A stretch of 64,000 nucleotides of DNA from Ruminococcus albus AD2013 (GCF_000526775.1 NZ_JAGS01000001.1:1984001-2048000); one strand, 5' to 3'; shown: positions 1 through 8,032, counted from the first letter of the stretch. Translations and numbers: made by a program. The notes: a model not told the origin generated them from the letters alone.

Positions 1-525
1 TGTGGGTTCGTCAAGTAGTATGCAGTCGGGGCGCATGGCGATTATGCCTGCGATAGCCACTCTCTGCTTCTGTCCGCCTGAAAGCTTGTGTGGGGCGTGC
101 AGACGGTACTCATACATACCCACCGTTTTCAGGGCTTCGTCAACTCTACGCCTTATCTCAGAGGGTTCAACACCCATATTCTCCAGTGCGAAAGCTACGT
201 CTTCCTCAACTATGGTGGCGACTATCTGGTTATCGGGATTCTGGAAAACCATTCCAACACGCTGTCTTATGGGCAGAAGATTGTCCTCGTCCAGTGTATC
301 CATACCGTCAACAAATACTCCGCCCGCCTCGGGGAGGTTTATGGCGTTTATGCACTTTGCAAGGGTCGATTTGCCGGAACCGTTATGACCCAGCACCGCC
401 AGAAATTCGCCTTTTTTTATATTCAGTGTGACACCTTTGAGCACCTCTGTCTTTACGGGAGGTTCTTCAAGGTCATTTATATATGAAAACCGAAGATCTT
501 TGATCTCGATGAAATTTTCGCTCAT
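1..525 (-). CDS. ecfA: ECF/CbiO-type ABC transporter ATPase (partial, 3' end outside window)
   Basis: The 175 visible residues are the N-terminal part of an ATP-binding protein that would power an energy-coupling-factor (vitamin or metal) importer at the inner face of the membrane. Walker A is GHNGSGKST at about residues 40-48, the Q-loop is VFQNPDNQ, the ABC signature is LSGGQKQR and Walker B is CILLDEPT, where the window ends. VFQNPDNQ and FALENMGV are typical of CbiO/EcfA proteins. ATG at 525 follows AAGGA by about 10 nt. The H-loop and C-terminal domain lie outside the window, so the substrate cannot be told. EcfA1 versus EcfA2 is not resolved. Confidence 0.9.
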   Translation of the reverse strand, partial: MSENFIEIKDLRFSYINDLEEPPVKTEVLKGVTLNIKKGEFLAVLGHNGSGKSTLAKCINAINLPEAGGVFVDGMDTLDEDNLLPIRQRVGMVFQNPDNQIVATIVEEDVAFALENMGVEPSEIRRRVDEALKTVGMYEYRLHAPHKLSGGQKQRVAIAGIIAMRPDCILLDEPT

Positions 526-606
526 AGATATTATCCTTACTCATATTATCGGGCACACCCGCGGGGCGGATATAAATTATACCGTCCCGCCGCCCTCGGA
601 CATTAT

Positions 607-849
607 TTACTTGTCGCCCTTCACCTTATCGATGACTTTGCCGGCAACGTCCTTTACCTTTTCGATGTTCTCCTTGGTTGCTACTTTCTCGATATTCTCT
701 TTTGTAGCTACCTTCTTGACCTCTTTCTTAACATCGTCCTTGACTGACTTGGAAACAGGTATCTTGTCTGCCACAGCGTCAACTGCCTTGTCTACCGCCT
801 TAGCGATACTGTCTCCGCTTACTGCCTTTGTTATGTCCTTTACGTCCAT
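607..849 (-). CDS. small lysine-rich amphipathic repeat protein
   Basis: 80-residue charged protein of unknown function. It has no signal peptide, membrane segment or cysteine. The middle (KAVDKAVDAVADK) and the C-terminal half are amphipathic helical repeats, including a perfect nine-residue tandem repeat VATKENIEK twice; the DNA repeat is 27 bp, at about 664-718. The composition resembles small CsbD/LEA-like or antitoxin-like helical proteins, but I cannot place it in a family. ATG 849 was chosen because AGGAGGT lies 7 nt upstream; an in-frame extension upstream lacks a ribosome site and is non-conserved-looking low-quality sequence. Confidence 0.75.
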   Translation of the reverse strand: MDVKDITKAVSGDSIAKAVDKAVDAVADKIPVSKSVKDDVKKEVKKVATKENIEKVATKENIEKVKDVAGKVIDKVKGDK

Positions 850-944
850 TTTTGTGACCTCCTGAAATTTATTTGAAAAAGCGATAAACGCTTTATCATT
901 ATCTTTTTCTTCCTGCAAATGTACTGAGGTTGACTTTTCGCACC

Positions 945-1022
945 TTGACATTCTATCCTCAAACCCAGCGCACCTGTTGCCCTGTCAACAATTATGAATT
1001 GTGAATTATGAATTATGAATTT
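945..1022. repeat. fragment of intergenic repeat (3' module only)
   Basis: Carries the 3' module shared with 1652-1714 and 10907-10983: TTGACA (945-950), then ATTCTATCCT, then TGTCAA (983-988), then an array of AATTATG heptamers (990-1022). In the two long copies the same arms read TTGGCA/TGCCAA, so the pairing is kept by a compensating change. The array supplies the stop codon of the gene at 1013-1348. Confidence 0.75.
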
Positions 1023-1348
1023 TCTTCCGCCTGTGCTTCCATATCCATGACGTACTCTGTCCATTCCTCGGTCTGCTTGTAAGAGGCAAGCCTGTTATTG
1101 AGATATTCCACATCCGTTTCGTTTCCGCGCTCATACATCACGCAGTTTATGCCCGCCTTTGTCAGCTCATCATTTATTTTAAGAACTTTCTTTATCTCAG
1201 CCGCCCTGTAAAGATCACCCGAATAGATATAATCACCATCAGCTATGCGCCGCTTTATCTCGGACATCGAAACGTCTTCATAAGCCCGTATCACCTTGGC
1301 GACCGCCGCTGTGAATTTGTCAGCTTTTATACCGATAATTCTGTCCAT
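1013..1348 (-). CDS. hypothetical cytoplasmic protein, 111 aa
   Basis: Unrecognised soluble protein. It starts MDRIIGIKADKF and is mixed alpha/beta in character, with conserved-looking aromatic and acidic residues (YERGNETDVEYLNN) and an acidic C-terminus. No signal peptide or membrane helix. ATG 1348 follows AAGGAGAACAG; the open frame extends further upstream into repeat-like sequence without a ribosome site. The last codon and TAA lie inside the AATTATG heptamer array, so the C-terminus may have been altered by insertion of that element. Confidence 0.65.
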   Translation of the reverse strand: MDRIIGIKADKFTAAVAKVIRAYEDVSMSEIKRRIADGDYIYSGDLYRAAEIKKVLKINDELTKAGINCVMYERGNETDVEYLNNRLASYKQTEEWTEYVMDMEAQAEENS

Positions 1349-1374
1349 TTCTGTTCTCCTTGGTTTTTTTACGT

Positions 1375-1714
1375 ACTGCGGTAACTTTTCGCCCCTTACG
1401 GGTCGAGTCGTCAAAGACGCTGTCGCTGTTTGACGACGGGCGCGGGCAATATTATACGGACTTAGTTTGTGCGTATGTCCAAGTTTTGCTCACGCTCAAA
1501 AATTTGATATTGCCCGCGCCGTTTGGGCGGACGTTTGCTTTGCTCTTATAGTTCGCTTTGCATTTTGGTTTTGCGCCTTGGTGATTGAGGGCTCTGCCCT
1601 CAAACTCCCGCAAGCCTGCTAGCGCGAGGCTTGACCGCGCGCTTTGTTTCCTTGGCATTCTATCCTAAGTACAGCTACCTTGTTGTCCTGCCAACAATTA
1701 TGAATTATGAATTA
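1375..1714. repeat. long intergenic repeat element, copy 1
   Basis: About 340 bp that matches 10603-10983 in the same orientation. Visible hairpins are GTCGTCAAA/TTTGACGAC (1407-1415, 1429-1437), GCGCGGGCAATAT/ATATTGCCCGCGC (1440-1452, 1507-1519), CAAGCCT/AGGCTTG (1611-1617, 1627-1633) and TTGGCA/TGCCAA (1652-1657, 1689-1694). It ends in two AATTATG heptamers that overlap the stop codon of the methyltransferase gene. No coding frame is convincing; it is probably a non-autonomous repeat. Confidence 0.85.
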
Positions 1715-2575
1715 GATTGCCCATATCGCTGTTGAACCGCAGGGCAGTACACCTTTGGTAGCCTCAACAGGAAGCCCTATCTCGTCCGCGGTCACACTTC
1801 CGCCCCGCTGGGTGGTCAGCACATCGTTAAGTATGTACGCCATAACCGAGGGTGAAAGTCCCGTGGTATAGCTGTTCAGCAGGAAGAACAGCGGCTTGTC
1901 GCTCAGTACTCCCGCACAGGTCTTTACAAGGTCGTATATGCAGTCTTCAAGCTTCCATACCTCGCCCCCGGGACCTCTGCCGTAGCTGGGCGGGTCCATA
2001 ACGATACCGTCATAGAAGTTCCCACGCCTTATCTCACGCTTTACGAACTTCTCGCAATCGTCCACAAGCCAGCGTATCGGCTTGTCCGAAAGTCCTGATG
2101 CCGCCGCATTATCTCTTGCCCACTGTACCATGCCCTTTGAAGCATCAACGTGGGATACACTTGCTCCCGCCGCCGCACAGGCAAGGGTCGCACCACCTGT
2201 GTATGCAAACAGGTTCAGCACCTTTACGGGACGTCCTGCGTTCTTTATCTTATCTGCCATAAAATCCCAGTTAACAGCCTGCTCGGGGAAAAGTCCCGTG
2301 TGCTTGAAGCCTGTGGGTCTTATGACAAAGGTCAGGTCTCTGTACTTTATGTTCCAGCTTTCTGGGAGTTTTCTGCGGTACTCCCACTCGCCGCCGCCCT
2401 TTGAAGAACGGTGATATACTGCGTCTGCCTTATCCCACATATCGGTGCGCTTCGGGCTTTTCCAGATTATCTGTGGGTCGGGTCTTACAAGCACCTTGCC
2501 GCCCCAGCTCTCCAGCTTGTCACCGTCTGTTGTATCCAGTATCCTGTAATCTTTCCAGTTTTCTGCAATCCTCAT
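1712..2575 (-). CDS. class I SAM-dependent methyltransferase (RlmI/COG1092-like)
   Basis: 287-residue Rossmann-fold methyltransferase. Motif I is NLFAYTGGATLACAAAGA (about residues 120-137), the acidic ribose-binding residue is in HVDASKG, and motif IV is MDPPSYGRG (about 192-200). That DPP(S/A)(Y/F) motif is typical of RlmI/RlmK-type 23S rRNA cytosine methyltransferases. The N-terminal PUA domain of full-length RlmI is missing; a shorter beta-rich segment replaces it. The target base is unknown. ATG 2575 follows AAGGAAG by 7 nt. The TAA stop is supplied by the end of the repeat element at 1375-1714. A full-length RlmI relative lies at 62243-63472. Confidence 0.85.
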   Translation of the reverse strand: MRIAENWKDYRILDTTDGDKLESWGGKVLVRPDPQIIWKSPKRTDMWDKADAVYHRSSKGGGEWEYRRKLPESWNIKYRDLTFVIRPTGFKHTGLFPEQAVNWDFMADKIKNAGRPVKVLNLFAYTGGATLACAAAGASVSHVDASKGMVQWARDNAAASGLSDKPIRWLVDDCEKFVKREIRRGNFYDGIVMDPPSYGRGPGGEVWKLEDCIYDLVKTCAGVLSDKPLFFLLNSYTTGLSPSVMAYILNDVLTTQRGGSVTADEIGLPVEATKGVLPCGSTAIWAI

Positions 2576-2641
2576 TTGAATTCTTCCTTTATATTATCGC
2601 CGTTTTCGGCAGAGTTCACGGTATCGCCGCAAGCGATACTA

Positions 2642-2947
2642 TTATTTGTAAAGCGTATTCATAGTTATAACCGAGTTTTTGAAATTCTCCTCGGCGTACT
2701 TTTTCATCTCTCTCATACCGACGATATGGTTGCTGTGGATATTGATATGCTTAGGTTCTTTGCCGTTTTCTTTCATCCATTTCAGTATGTCAAGCCCTGT
2801 GTGTTCTTCACCGAGATGATAGTCAAGGCTCACATGGTCAAAATCCCCGAACAGCCTGAAATACATTATGCAGTCATCATAACTTCGCACACACTCATAG
2901 CCTTTCGGAAAATCTCTTGTGTCGTCCACGAACAATTTAAGTCCCAT
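2642..2947 (-). CDS. cREC-like receiver-domain protein, 101 aa
   Basis: Small stand-alone domain that starts MGLKLFVDDTRDFP and contains VSLDYHLGEEHTGLDILKWM and INIHSNHIVG. The paired aspartates (VDDTR), the central LDYHLG and the late HSNH motif match the 'cyclic-phosphate processing receiver' (cREC) fold, a relative of response-regulator receivers thought to act on phosphate esters rather than to accept a phosphoryl group. Assignment is from motif memory. ATG 2947 has GGAGG 6 nt upstream; a GTG two codons earlier would be too close to it. Confidence 0.7.
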   Translation of the reverse strand: MGLKLFVDDTRDFPKGYECVRSYDDCIMYFRLFGDFDHVSLDYHLGEEHTGLDILKWMKENGKEPKHINIHSNHIVGMREMKKYAEENFKNSVITMNTLYK

Positions 2948-2993
2948 AAACACCTCCGTGACCGAAGTCTGTCATTCGTCAGTTATCGTCTTA

Positions 2994-3626
2994 TCATTCT
3001 TCGCTGCCGTATTTAAGCCCTTGATGCTCTGAATAATACTTTGCGTTTTTATAATATTCCGTAATTATCTCACGACAGCGCTTGGTATCAGATACTTTCC
3101 TGACAATAAACTCTTTATTGGTCCTCCTGTATATAAGTACAGGTTTTTCCATATCATCCTCCATGATATATTTTATTTCATCGGGTCTGTAATTGCGTAC
3201 ACCGTGAAAAATACCCTTTTCGGTGATATAGGAGCTGTTTGTACTGAGGTTGTACAGAATATATAACAACAGCATCAAAGCGAAAAATACCAAACTGAGC
3301 CTGAGATCTTTTACTACGTCATCAAAAGGAGTCGATGTTACGGTTTCCTTTATCTCACTGCCCCATGCAGTTTTTCTCATATAAGTATGATCTGCAATAT
3401 AATTATCCTGCTGAGCGATAGCGTTAAAAAGCTTTACTGTATTCACGATAATGCTGAATAATGTTATCGCCAGCCAGATGGTAGACATTATAAGCGACTT
3501 CTTAGAGAAGATCCTCAGCCTTGCCTTGTTTTCCGCCGAGCGGACAGTTTTCATATTCTTTGACCATGCTCTTATCATGGCTATTATCATAAAGATGACC
3601 AGAGCTATAAAAATGTACATATACAT
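2994..3626 (-). CDS. membrane protein with C-terminal DUF5673-like domain
   Basis: 210 residues. Three hydrophobic stretches (residues about 2-19, 44-66 and 110-130) are followed by a soluble tail (ITEKGIFHGVRNY, then LIYRRTNKEFIV, then EIITEYYK). The tail follows the same pattern as the C-terminal domains of the four genes at 4099-6608 (LCxDxFYLGGxKYD, FxxxRTxKxIxVP, ILxxYY), so it is the most distant member of the array. DUF5673 is my best family guess; no function is known. ATG 3626 follows GGAAG. Separated from its paralogs by the HD-domain gene. Confidence 0.75.
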   Translation of the reverse strand: MYMYIFIALVIFMIIAMIRAWSKNMKTVRSAENKARLRIFSKKSLIMSTIWLAITLFSIIVNTVKLFNAIAQQDNYIADHTYMRKTAWGSEIKETVTSTPFDDVVKDLRLSLVFFALMLLLYILYNLSTNSSYITEKGIFHGVRNYRPDEIKYIMEDDMEKPVLIYRRTNKEFIVRKVSDTKRCREIITEYYKNAKYYSEHQGLKYGSEE

Positions 3627-3652
3627 ATGTTATCTTCCGTTCTCTATTTTTT

Positions 3653-4084
3653 CTAATTATTTAATATAGATACAGCCTTTTTATACTTTTCAAGCCTTGC
3701 CCTGTCCTTATCAGTCATGGGTCTGTTAAATCTTGTGGTATCGCTGTTATGTGTGAGGTCTGCAAGCTTTACAGCCCGCGCTATGGGATCATTCTTTATC
3801 CTCGCTACATATTCGAGATAGGGTTCATCATCATCGTGGGTAAGCATCTCCACCGCTTTGATGACTTCCTCACTTATACCCGCTTTCAGCAGGTCAGCGG
3901 CTGTGACATCGGTATCTTCGATAACGTCATGAAGAAGTGCCGCGCAGCAGCTTTCCTCCGTCACCATCTGTTCGGCAACGTGCCACGGGTGGAAGACGTA
4001 GGGCACACCGCTCTTGTCCATCTGATCCTTGTGGGCTTCAAACATTATGCCCATGGCTTTTCTCGTCATGTCAGTGTAGATCAT
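3653..4084 (-). CDS. HD-domain phosphohydrolase (SpoT/Mesh1-like)
   Basis: 143 residues. The metal-binding set H...HD...D is visible as YVFHPWHVAE, LLHDVIEDT and VKLADLTHN. HDVIEDT and LADLTHN are the hallmarks of the RelA/SpoT hydrolase domain, so hydrolysis of (p)ppGpp or a related nucleotide is the likely reaction. It lacks synthetase, TGS and ACT domains and is somewhat shorter than Mesh1-type small alarmone hydrolases. ATG 4084 follows GGAGGAAAGCAA; a TTG six codons upstream overlaps the ribosome site. It sits inside the array of DUF5673-like membrane proteins, 14 bp after the gene upstream. Confidence 0.85.
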   Translation of the reverse strand: MIYTDMTRKAMGIMFEAHKDQMDKSGVPYVFHPWHVAEQMVTEESCCAALLHDVIEDTDVTAADLLKAGISEEVIKAVEMLTHDDDEPYLEYVARIKNDPIARAVKLADLTHNSDTTRFNRPMTDKDRARLEKYKKAVSILNN

Positions 4085-4098
4085 TTGCTTTCCTCCGT

Positions 4099-4959
4099 TC
4101 AATTTAAAAAGACATTCCTGTGCTCGAACAGATACATTCTCATGCGCAGCCGCATCTCGTCTATATCACATTTTTTCTCCACCGCAGCACCGCCCTCGGC
4201 GTATTCTGCCTTGGTGTCATACCACCATTCCATGTACTTCGCAAATTCGCATATCGCCATGGTCAGCGCCATGTCTTTGCCGTCTGATCTTCTGGTGACT
4301 TTTATCACATAGACAGTTTCACGTTCGGTGATATCTATGACGAAATCATCTTCGACCTCGATAAGTACCTGCTTATCGTCATTCTGCGTGTCGACAGGAA
4401 GTACAGACTGTGGGAGCGACAATGTATCTCCGTGGTAGTACCTTTCCAGTATATCCACGATCTCCGGAAGCTTGTCTTCGGGCACCTTTATCTTTTTATT
4501 TGTGCGATTGCCTCTGAATATCAATGTATCACCGTCAACAGTATAGATGAACTTCTTCAGATCGTATTTCATACCGCCAAGATAGAAGCAGTCTTCACAA
4601 AGCATGAATCCCTCATACCTGTTATTCAGTTCCCTTGCGAACAGGAAATTCACGACTGTCGGCACCAGCACGACAGTATAAAATAATGCTCCGTATCTTG
4701 CTAAAAAATCCTCCCATCTAAAGATACTGTTCATCACAAATATGACGATCGTTATCAGTAAAAAAGCGAGATTCTGCTTCACTCCCTTTACAAGATCGGG
4801 GTCTTTACAATCAAAAGCCACGCCATCTTCATTCATTGTAGCTTTCATTCCCCTGAACCGCTTTGACGATGATACAAACAGCACGATTGGCTGTATCAGC
4901 ATCGGCAGAATAAGCAGTATGTACAGCAGATCAAATAACAAACTTACTACTTCTTCCAT
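4099..4959 (-). CDS. DUF5673-like membrane protein fused to an extra soluble domain
   Basis: 286 residues. The first 170 or so match the paralogs downstream and upstream: N-terminal helix, SSSKRF motif, two central helices, then LCEDCFYLGGMKYD and ILERYYHG. After that comes an extra domain of about 85 residues (FVIDITERETVYVIKVTRR, then MYLFEHRNVF) that is homologous to the C-terminal half of the protein at 6645-7208 (FDIDITETDTHFLVGVKRR, LFIFENRRWF). It therefore reads as a fusion of the two architectures in this array. Start is uncertain: ATG 4968 overlaps the upstream stop (TAATG) but lies 2 nt from GGAGG; ATG 4959 has better spacing. Confidence 0.75.
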   Translation of the reverse strand: MEEVVSLLFDLLYILLILPMLIQPIVLFVSSSKRFRGMKATMNEDGVAFDCKDPDLVKGVKQNLAFLLITIVIFVMNSIFRWEDFLARYGALFYTVVLVPTVVNFLFARELNNRYEGFMLCEDCFYLGGMKYDLKKFIYTVDGDTLIFRGNRTNKKIKVPEDKLPEIVDILERYYHGDTLSLPQSVLPVDTQNDDKQVLIEVEDDFVIDITERETVYVIKVTRRSDGKDMALTMAICEFAKYMEWWYDTKAEYAEGGAAVEKKCDIDEMRLRMRMYLFEHRNVFLN

Positions 4960-4967
4960 ATCATTCA

Positions 4968-5495
4968 TTACCTCCGCGTCAACATTCTGTGGTAATACCT
5001 TTCCAGTATAGCCTCTGCTTCGGGGATCCTGGCAGGGGGTATCTTTATCCTGATGTCATTGTGGCGATCATTTCTGAATATCAATGTATCATCGATAATA
5101 GCATAGATGTACTTTCTCAGATCGTACTTCACACCGCCAAGGTAGAACTTATCTTCACACAGCCTGAACTCATCAAACTTGTTATACTGATCCAGCGTAT
5201 AAAACAGATCTGCTATCTCCAGTATCAGCACAGGAATATACAGCATTCCTGCATTTTCAACTACGAAATCGTCCCATCTGAACATACTGTTCATAAAAAA
5301 TACAGCACAGGTAAACATTGTTATGCCGAAATTCAGCTTAGCAGCTTTATATAGTTCAGGATCCTTGTGAAAGAAGACCACGATTCCCAAATTACTGCTT
5401 GCCTTGGTTACCGATGTCCGCCTGAGTGATGAAACTACCAGTCCGATGAACTCGACACCTGCTATAAATATAAACAGCAATACCAGCACTATCAT
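4968..5495 (-). CDS. DUF5673-like membrane protein, paralog
   Basis: 175 residues with the array's standard layout: N-terminal membrane helix (IVLVLLFIFIAGVEFIGLVV), an SSLRRTSVTKAS segment, FHKDPELYKAAKLN before two further helices, then LCEDKFYLGGVKYD, LIFRNDRHNDIRIKIP and AILERYYH. Closest neighbour is 4099-4959, with which it shares FMNSMFRWDDF and its stop/start overlap. No catalytic residues are visible; a membrane-anchored sensor or PH-like role is possible but unsupported. ATG 5495 has AAGGAG 8 nt upstream. Confidence 0.75.
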   Translation of the reverse strand: MIVLVLLFIFIAGVEFIGLVVSSLRRTSVTKASSNLGIVVFFHKDPELYKAAKLNFGITMFTCAVFFMNSMFRWDDFVVENAGMLYIPVLILEIADLFYTLDQYNKFDEFRLCEDKFYLGGVKYDLRKYIYAIIDDTLIFRNDRHNDIRIKIPPARIPEAEAILERYYHRMLTRR

Positions 5496-5544
5496 AAACT
5501 TGCTCCTTTTTCGGCTTTACAAAAAGATGTTTGTGTCAGCCGAT

Positions 5545-6069
5545 CTAACTTTTGGTATAGTACTTTTCCAGAATGCTAAGTACTTCTTTTCTCTTGTCTT
5601 CGGGAACTGCTATTTTTAAATCCTGCCCGCGCTTTGCACTGAATATCACATTATCATCTTCAAGGGCATAGCTGTACTTTTTACGATCGTATTTCTGTCC
5701 GCCAAGATAGAAACAGTCATTGCAAAGCCTGAACTCGTTATACTTGAAATAAACTATCAGCCAGTCTATCAAACCAATAACATAGAATCCCGTCAATGTA
5801 CCTAAGGATGATATCATCCCTATATTTTTAAGTGTCAAGTCAGCAACATCACGTCCATATAATTCCATAAAAACAACAGTTCCTGTTAGCGGTATTCCTA
5901 AAATTGATATCCACAGTGCTTTCACAAATTCGGGATACTTATGCCTGAACGACACACCGCCTGCAATTTCAGCATCTTTCATTCCTTTGCTTCTTTTCGA
6001 TATATCTACTGTAATACAGATGAGATAAACGATCAAAAGCAACGGCATGATATATATCAATATTTTCAT
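5545..6069 (-). CDS. DUF5673-like membrane protein, paralog
   Basis: 174 residues, same layout: N-terminal helix, DISKRSKGMKDAEIAGGVSF, HKYPEFVKALW, two helices, LCNDCFYLGGQKYD, VPEDKRKEVLSILEKYYTKS. Very close to 6075-6608 at its C-terminus (VPEKKRKEVLSILGKYYTKS), so these two are probably the most recent duplication in the array. It starts 5 bp after the stop of that gene; the sequence before ATG 6069 (GGATAG) is a weak ribosome site, which suggests translation coupled to the upstream gene. Confidence 0.75.
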   Translation of the reverse strand: MKILIYIMPLLLIVYLICITVDISKRSKGMKDAEIAGGVSFRHKYPEFVKALWISILGIPLTGTVVFMELYGRDVADLTLKNIGMISSLGTLTGFYVIGLIDWLIVYFKYNEFRLCNDCFYLGGQKYDRKKYSYALEDDNVIFSAKRGQDLKIAVPEDKRKEVLSILEKYYTKS

Positions 6070-6074
6070 ACTAT

Positions 6075-6608
6075 CTATCCATTCTCACTTTTAGTATAAT
6101 ACTTTCCAAGAATGCTAAGTACTTCTTTTCTCTTCTTTTCGGGTACTGTTATACGCTTTTCAGTACGACCTGATGTGAATACCACTTCTTCGCCGTCGAG
6201 GGAATAGGTATAATGTTTCCTGTCGTATTTTGTACCGCCAAGGTAGAAACAGTGCGGACATAGTCTGAACTCGTTATACTTCAGATACTGCTGTATCGAG
6301 AATATGAAGATCATTACATAGATCACCAGTGCTATCCCGTAAAAGATGACCTGTCTTTGCGAAGAATAGCTTCCGTACCCTCTGCCGTATCCGAGCCTTT
6401 TCATGTTCAGAAGCAGGTTCGCACCCGTTATCAGTATCCATACCAGACTATACCAGACTTTACTCAACAGTGCAGGGTCTTTGTGTCTGAACACCACACC
6501 CCCTGCCATCTTTGCACTTTCCGTCACCGAGTACCGCTTTGACGATGAAACTATCATATAGATGATACACACAGGTGCCATACCAAGCATCAGATATAAC
6601 ATTATCAT
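6075..6608 (-). CDS. DUF5673-like membrane protein, paralog
   Basis: 177 residues, same layout: N-terminal helix, SSSKRYSVTESAKMAGGVVF, FRHKDPALLSKVW, central helices, LCPHCFYLGGTKYD, then VPEKKRKEVLSILGKYY. The CPHC pair in the signature replaces CEDC/CNDC of its siblings, so the two cysteines are kept but their spacing partners vary. A glycine/tyrosine loop (GYGRGYGSYSS) between helices is unique to it. ATG 6608 has AAGGAG 10 nt upstream. Confidence 0.75.
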   Translation of the reverse strand: MIMLYLMLGMAPVCIIYMIVSSSKRYSVTESAKMAGGVVFRHKDPALLSKVWYSLVWILITGANLLLNMKRLGYGRGYGSYSSQRQVIFYGIALVIYVMIFIFSIQQYLKYNEFRLCPHCFYLGGTKYDRKHYTYSLDGEEVVFTSGRTEKRITVPEKKRKEVLSILGKYYTKSENG

Positions 6609-6644
6609 ACTATCCCATCTCCTTTTCAGCGCTGTCTGTGAATA

Positions 6645-7208
6645 TCAGTTTTCTGTGCCTCTTTCATGGGGCTTCCAGTCGGAATATCTGAACCAACGCC
6701 TGTTCTCGAAAATGAACAGCTCTATCCAGAAGCGTACATCGTTCGTGTCGGGGTCTTTTTCGTCGAGGCTTGATTTTTTATAAGTGTCCTTTTTCAGTGT
6801 ATATTTATGATCTTCAAAACCGACCTCGAACCCGTAAAGCCGTTCCATGTAATGAGGAAAAGTGCCGCCTATCCCTCTTTGGAACCACATATCCCCGCCG
6901 TAATCAAAACTATCCCACATTTCCTCACCATCAGACCTGCGCTTTACTCCCACAAGAAAGTGGGTATCCGTTTCGGTGATATCTATATCGAAATACTTGC
7001 TGACATCTTCAAGAGATGTGAGTTCTTTGTCATTTTTGTGTTTTTCGTTTTTGGGTGCCGATGGTCTGCGCTTCTTGTATTCCGCCATTATCAGCGCAAT
7101 AATATATAAAGGCAGGATGATCAGCAGAATGATGAACAGCCACATTCTTATGCTTACATAACAGATAGTGCTGCCCATCGACGATAATTCAATAAAGTAT
7201 CCAATCAT
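6645..7208 (-). CDS. membrane-anchored protein with the array's soluble domain
   Basis: 187 residues: one N-terminal membrane helix (IRMWLFIILLIILPLYIIALIM), a short charged linker, then a soluble domain (FDIDITETDTHFLVGVKRRSDG, FGFEVG-like region, FWIELFIFENRRWFRYSDW). That domain recurs fused to a DUF5673-like domain in 4099-4959. The ATG overlaps the stop of the upstream Nudix gene (ATGA), so translation is probably coupled. Function unknown. Confidence 0.75.
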   Translation of the reverse strand: MIGYFIELSSMGSTICYVSIRMWLFIILLIILPLYIIALIMAEYKKRRPSAPKNEKHKNDKELTSLEDVSKYFDIDITETDTHFLVGVKRRSDGEEMWDSFDYGGDMWFQRGIGGTFPHYMERLYGFEVGFEDHKYTLKKDTYKKSSLDEKDPDTNDVRFWIELFIFENRRWFRYSDWKPHERGTEN

Positions 7209-7702
7209 TTCTTCATCTTCTCTCCCGCGCTTTTGATGAACCTCTGTATTATACTGCCCTCACGGACGGTATTTACAGCTTCGTCAAAGGTGAACCACTT
7301 AGCTTCAAGCAGTTCCCCGGAGATATTGGTATCAGCCTTTTTTACTCTTGCAAGAAATCCCAGCATCAGCTGATCTCTGCCCTCGTAAAATGCGCTGTCT
7401 ATGTAGGTCACGCTTTCAGGAGCAAGCCCCGTTTCTTCAAGAACTTCTCTTGCGCCTGCTTCTTCGGGGGTCTCCCCCACTTTCATAAAGCCCGCAACGC
7501 CCACATACCTCGATGTATCGCCGTAGCTCTGCCTTATGAGCAGTACCTCGTTATATTCATTGACCACCACGTTCAGCACACAGGTGGAAAACATATCAAA
7601 CAGGGGACGGCTGCACTTTTCGCAGTAGGGTATATCGCCCTCGTCACCTATCTTTTTGAGTATGGTCTTTTCCCCGCAGAAGGGGCAGTAATCAAATCTC
7701 AT
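7205..7702 (-). CDS. Nudix hydrolase with zinc ribbon (NudC-like)
   Basis: 165 residues. An N-terminal zinc ribbon (CPFCG, then CEKC, residues about 6-35) precedes a Nudix fold with a complete Nudix box: G-x5-E-x7-REVLEETGL at about residues 71-93 (GFMKVGETPEEAGA before REVLEETGL). Such proteins hydrolyse nucleoside diphosphates linked to another moiety, for example NADH or NAD-capped RNA. The NudC-specific SQPWPFPxS motif is absent (a YIDSAFYEGRDQLMLGF segment is at that place), so the substrate may differ. ATG 7702 follows GGTGATAAG. Confidence 0.85.
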   Translation of the reverse strand: MRFDYCPFCGEKTILKKIGDEGDIPYCEKCSRPLFDMFSTCVLNVVVNEYNEVLLIRQSYGDTSRYVGVAGFMKVGETPEEAGAREVLEETGLAPESVTYIDSAFYEGRDQLMLGFLARVKKADTNISGELLEAKWFTFDEAVNTVREGSIIQRFIKSAGEKMKK

Positions 7703-7711
7703 CTTATCACC

Positions 7712-8032
7712 CTAAAACTTATCGCCGCAGTAACTCAGCCATGTTTCGGCATCTATGCCGCCGATATTGCATATTACAGCGTGTTCCCAGCGTTCTTTCA
7801 GTGATCTGCCGTCATAGATCTTCGCCGTGAACATTTCCTCGGCAGAAGAATACTCGCATCCGTCGGTAATATCGCAGTAGCCGACCCAGTAGGGCTTATC
7901 CTGACCGCCTATCCAGCCGAGATAATGCTCCTGTTCTTCGGGATCATCGTCAAAATAGAACGTGGTCTCGTCCACATTTATCTTATCGGCATTCTCAAAT
8001 ATCCGCAGGAATTTTTCATAGGTAAGCTCCAT
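7712..8032 (-). CDS. hypothetical acidic protein, 106 aa
   Basis: Soluble protein rich in aspartate, glutamate and aromatic residues (FYFDDDPEEQEHYLGWIG, KPYWVGYCDITDGCEY, ETWLSYCGDKF). The architecture (YEKFL at the N-terminus, YDGRSLKERW late) resembles small conserved proteins found near toxin-immunity or housekeeping genes in Firmicutes, but I do not recognise a family. ATG 8032 has AAGGAG 9 nt upstream. It precedes the Nudix gene by 9 bp and probably shares its transcript. Confidence 0.65.
   Translation of the reverse strand: MELTYEKFLRIFENADKINVDETTFYFDDDPEEQEHYLGWIGGQDKPYWVGYCDITDGCEYSSAEEMFTAKIYDGRSLKERWEHAVICNIGGIDAETWLSYCGDKF

Noticed and set aside
2..486. Plus-strand open frames over the left edge
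   Set aside because: They are antisense to a clear ABC ATPase whose Walker A, Q-loop, signature and Walker B are all in frame on the minus strand.
428..865. 145-codon plus-strand frame rich in Ser, Thr and Phe
   Set aside because: Antisense shadow of the lysine-rich repeat protein; no ribosome site.
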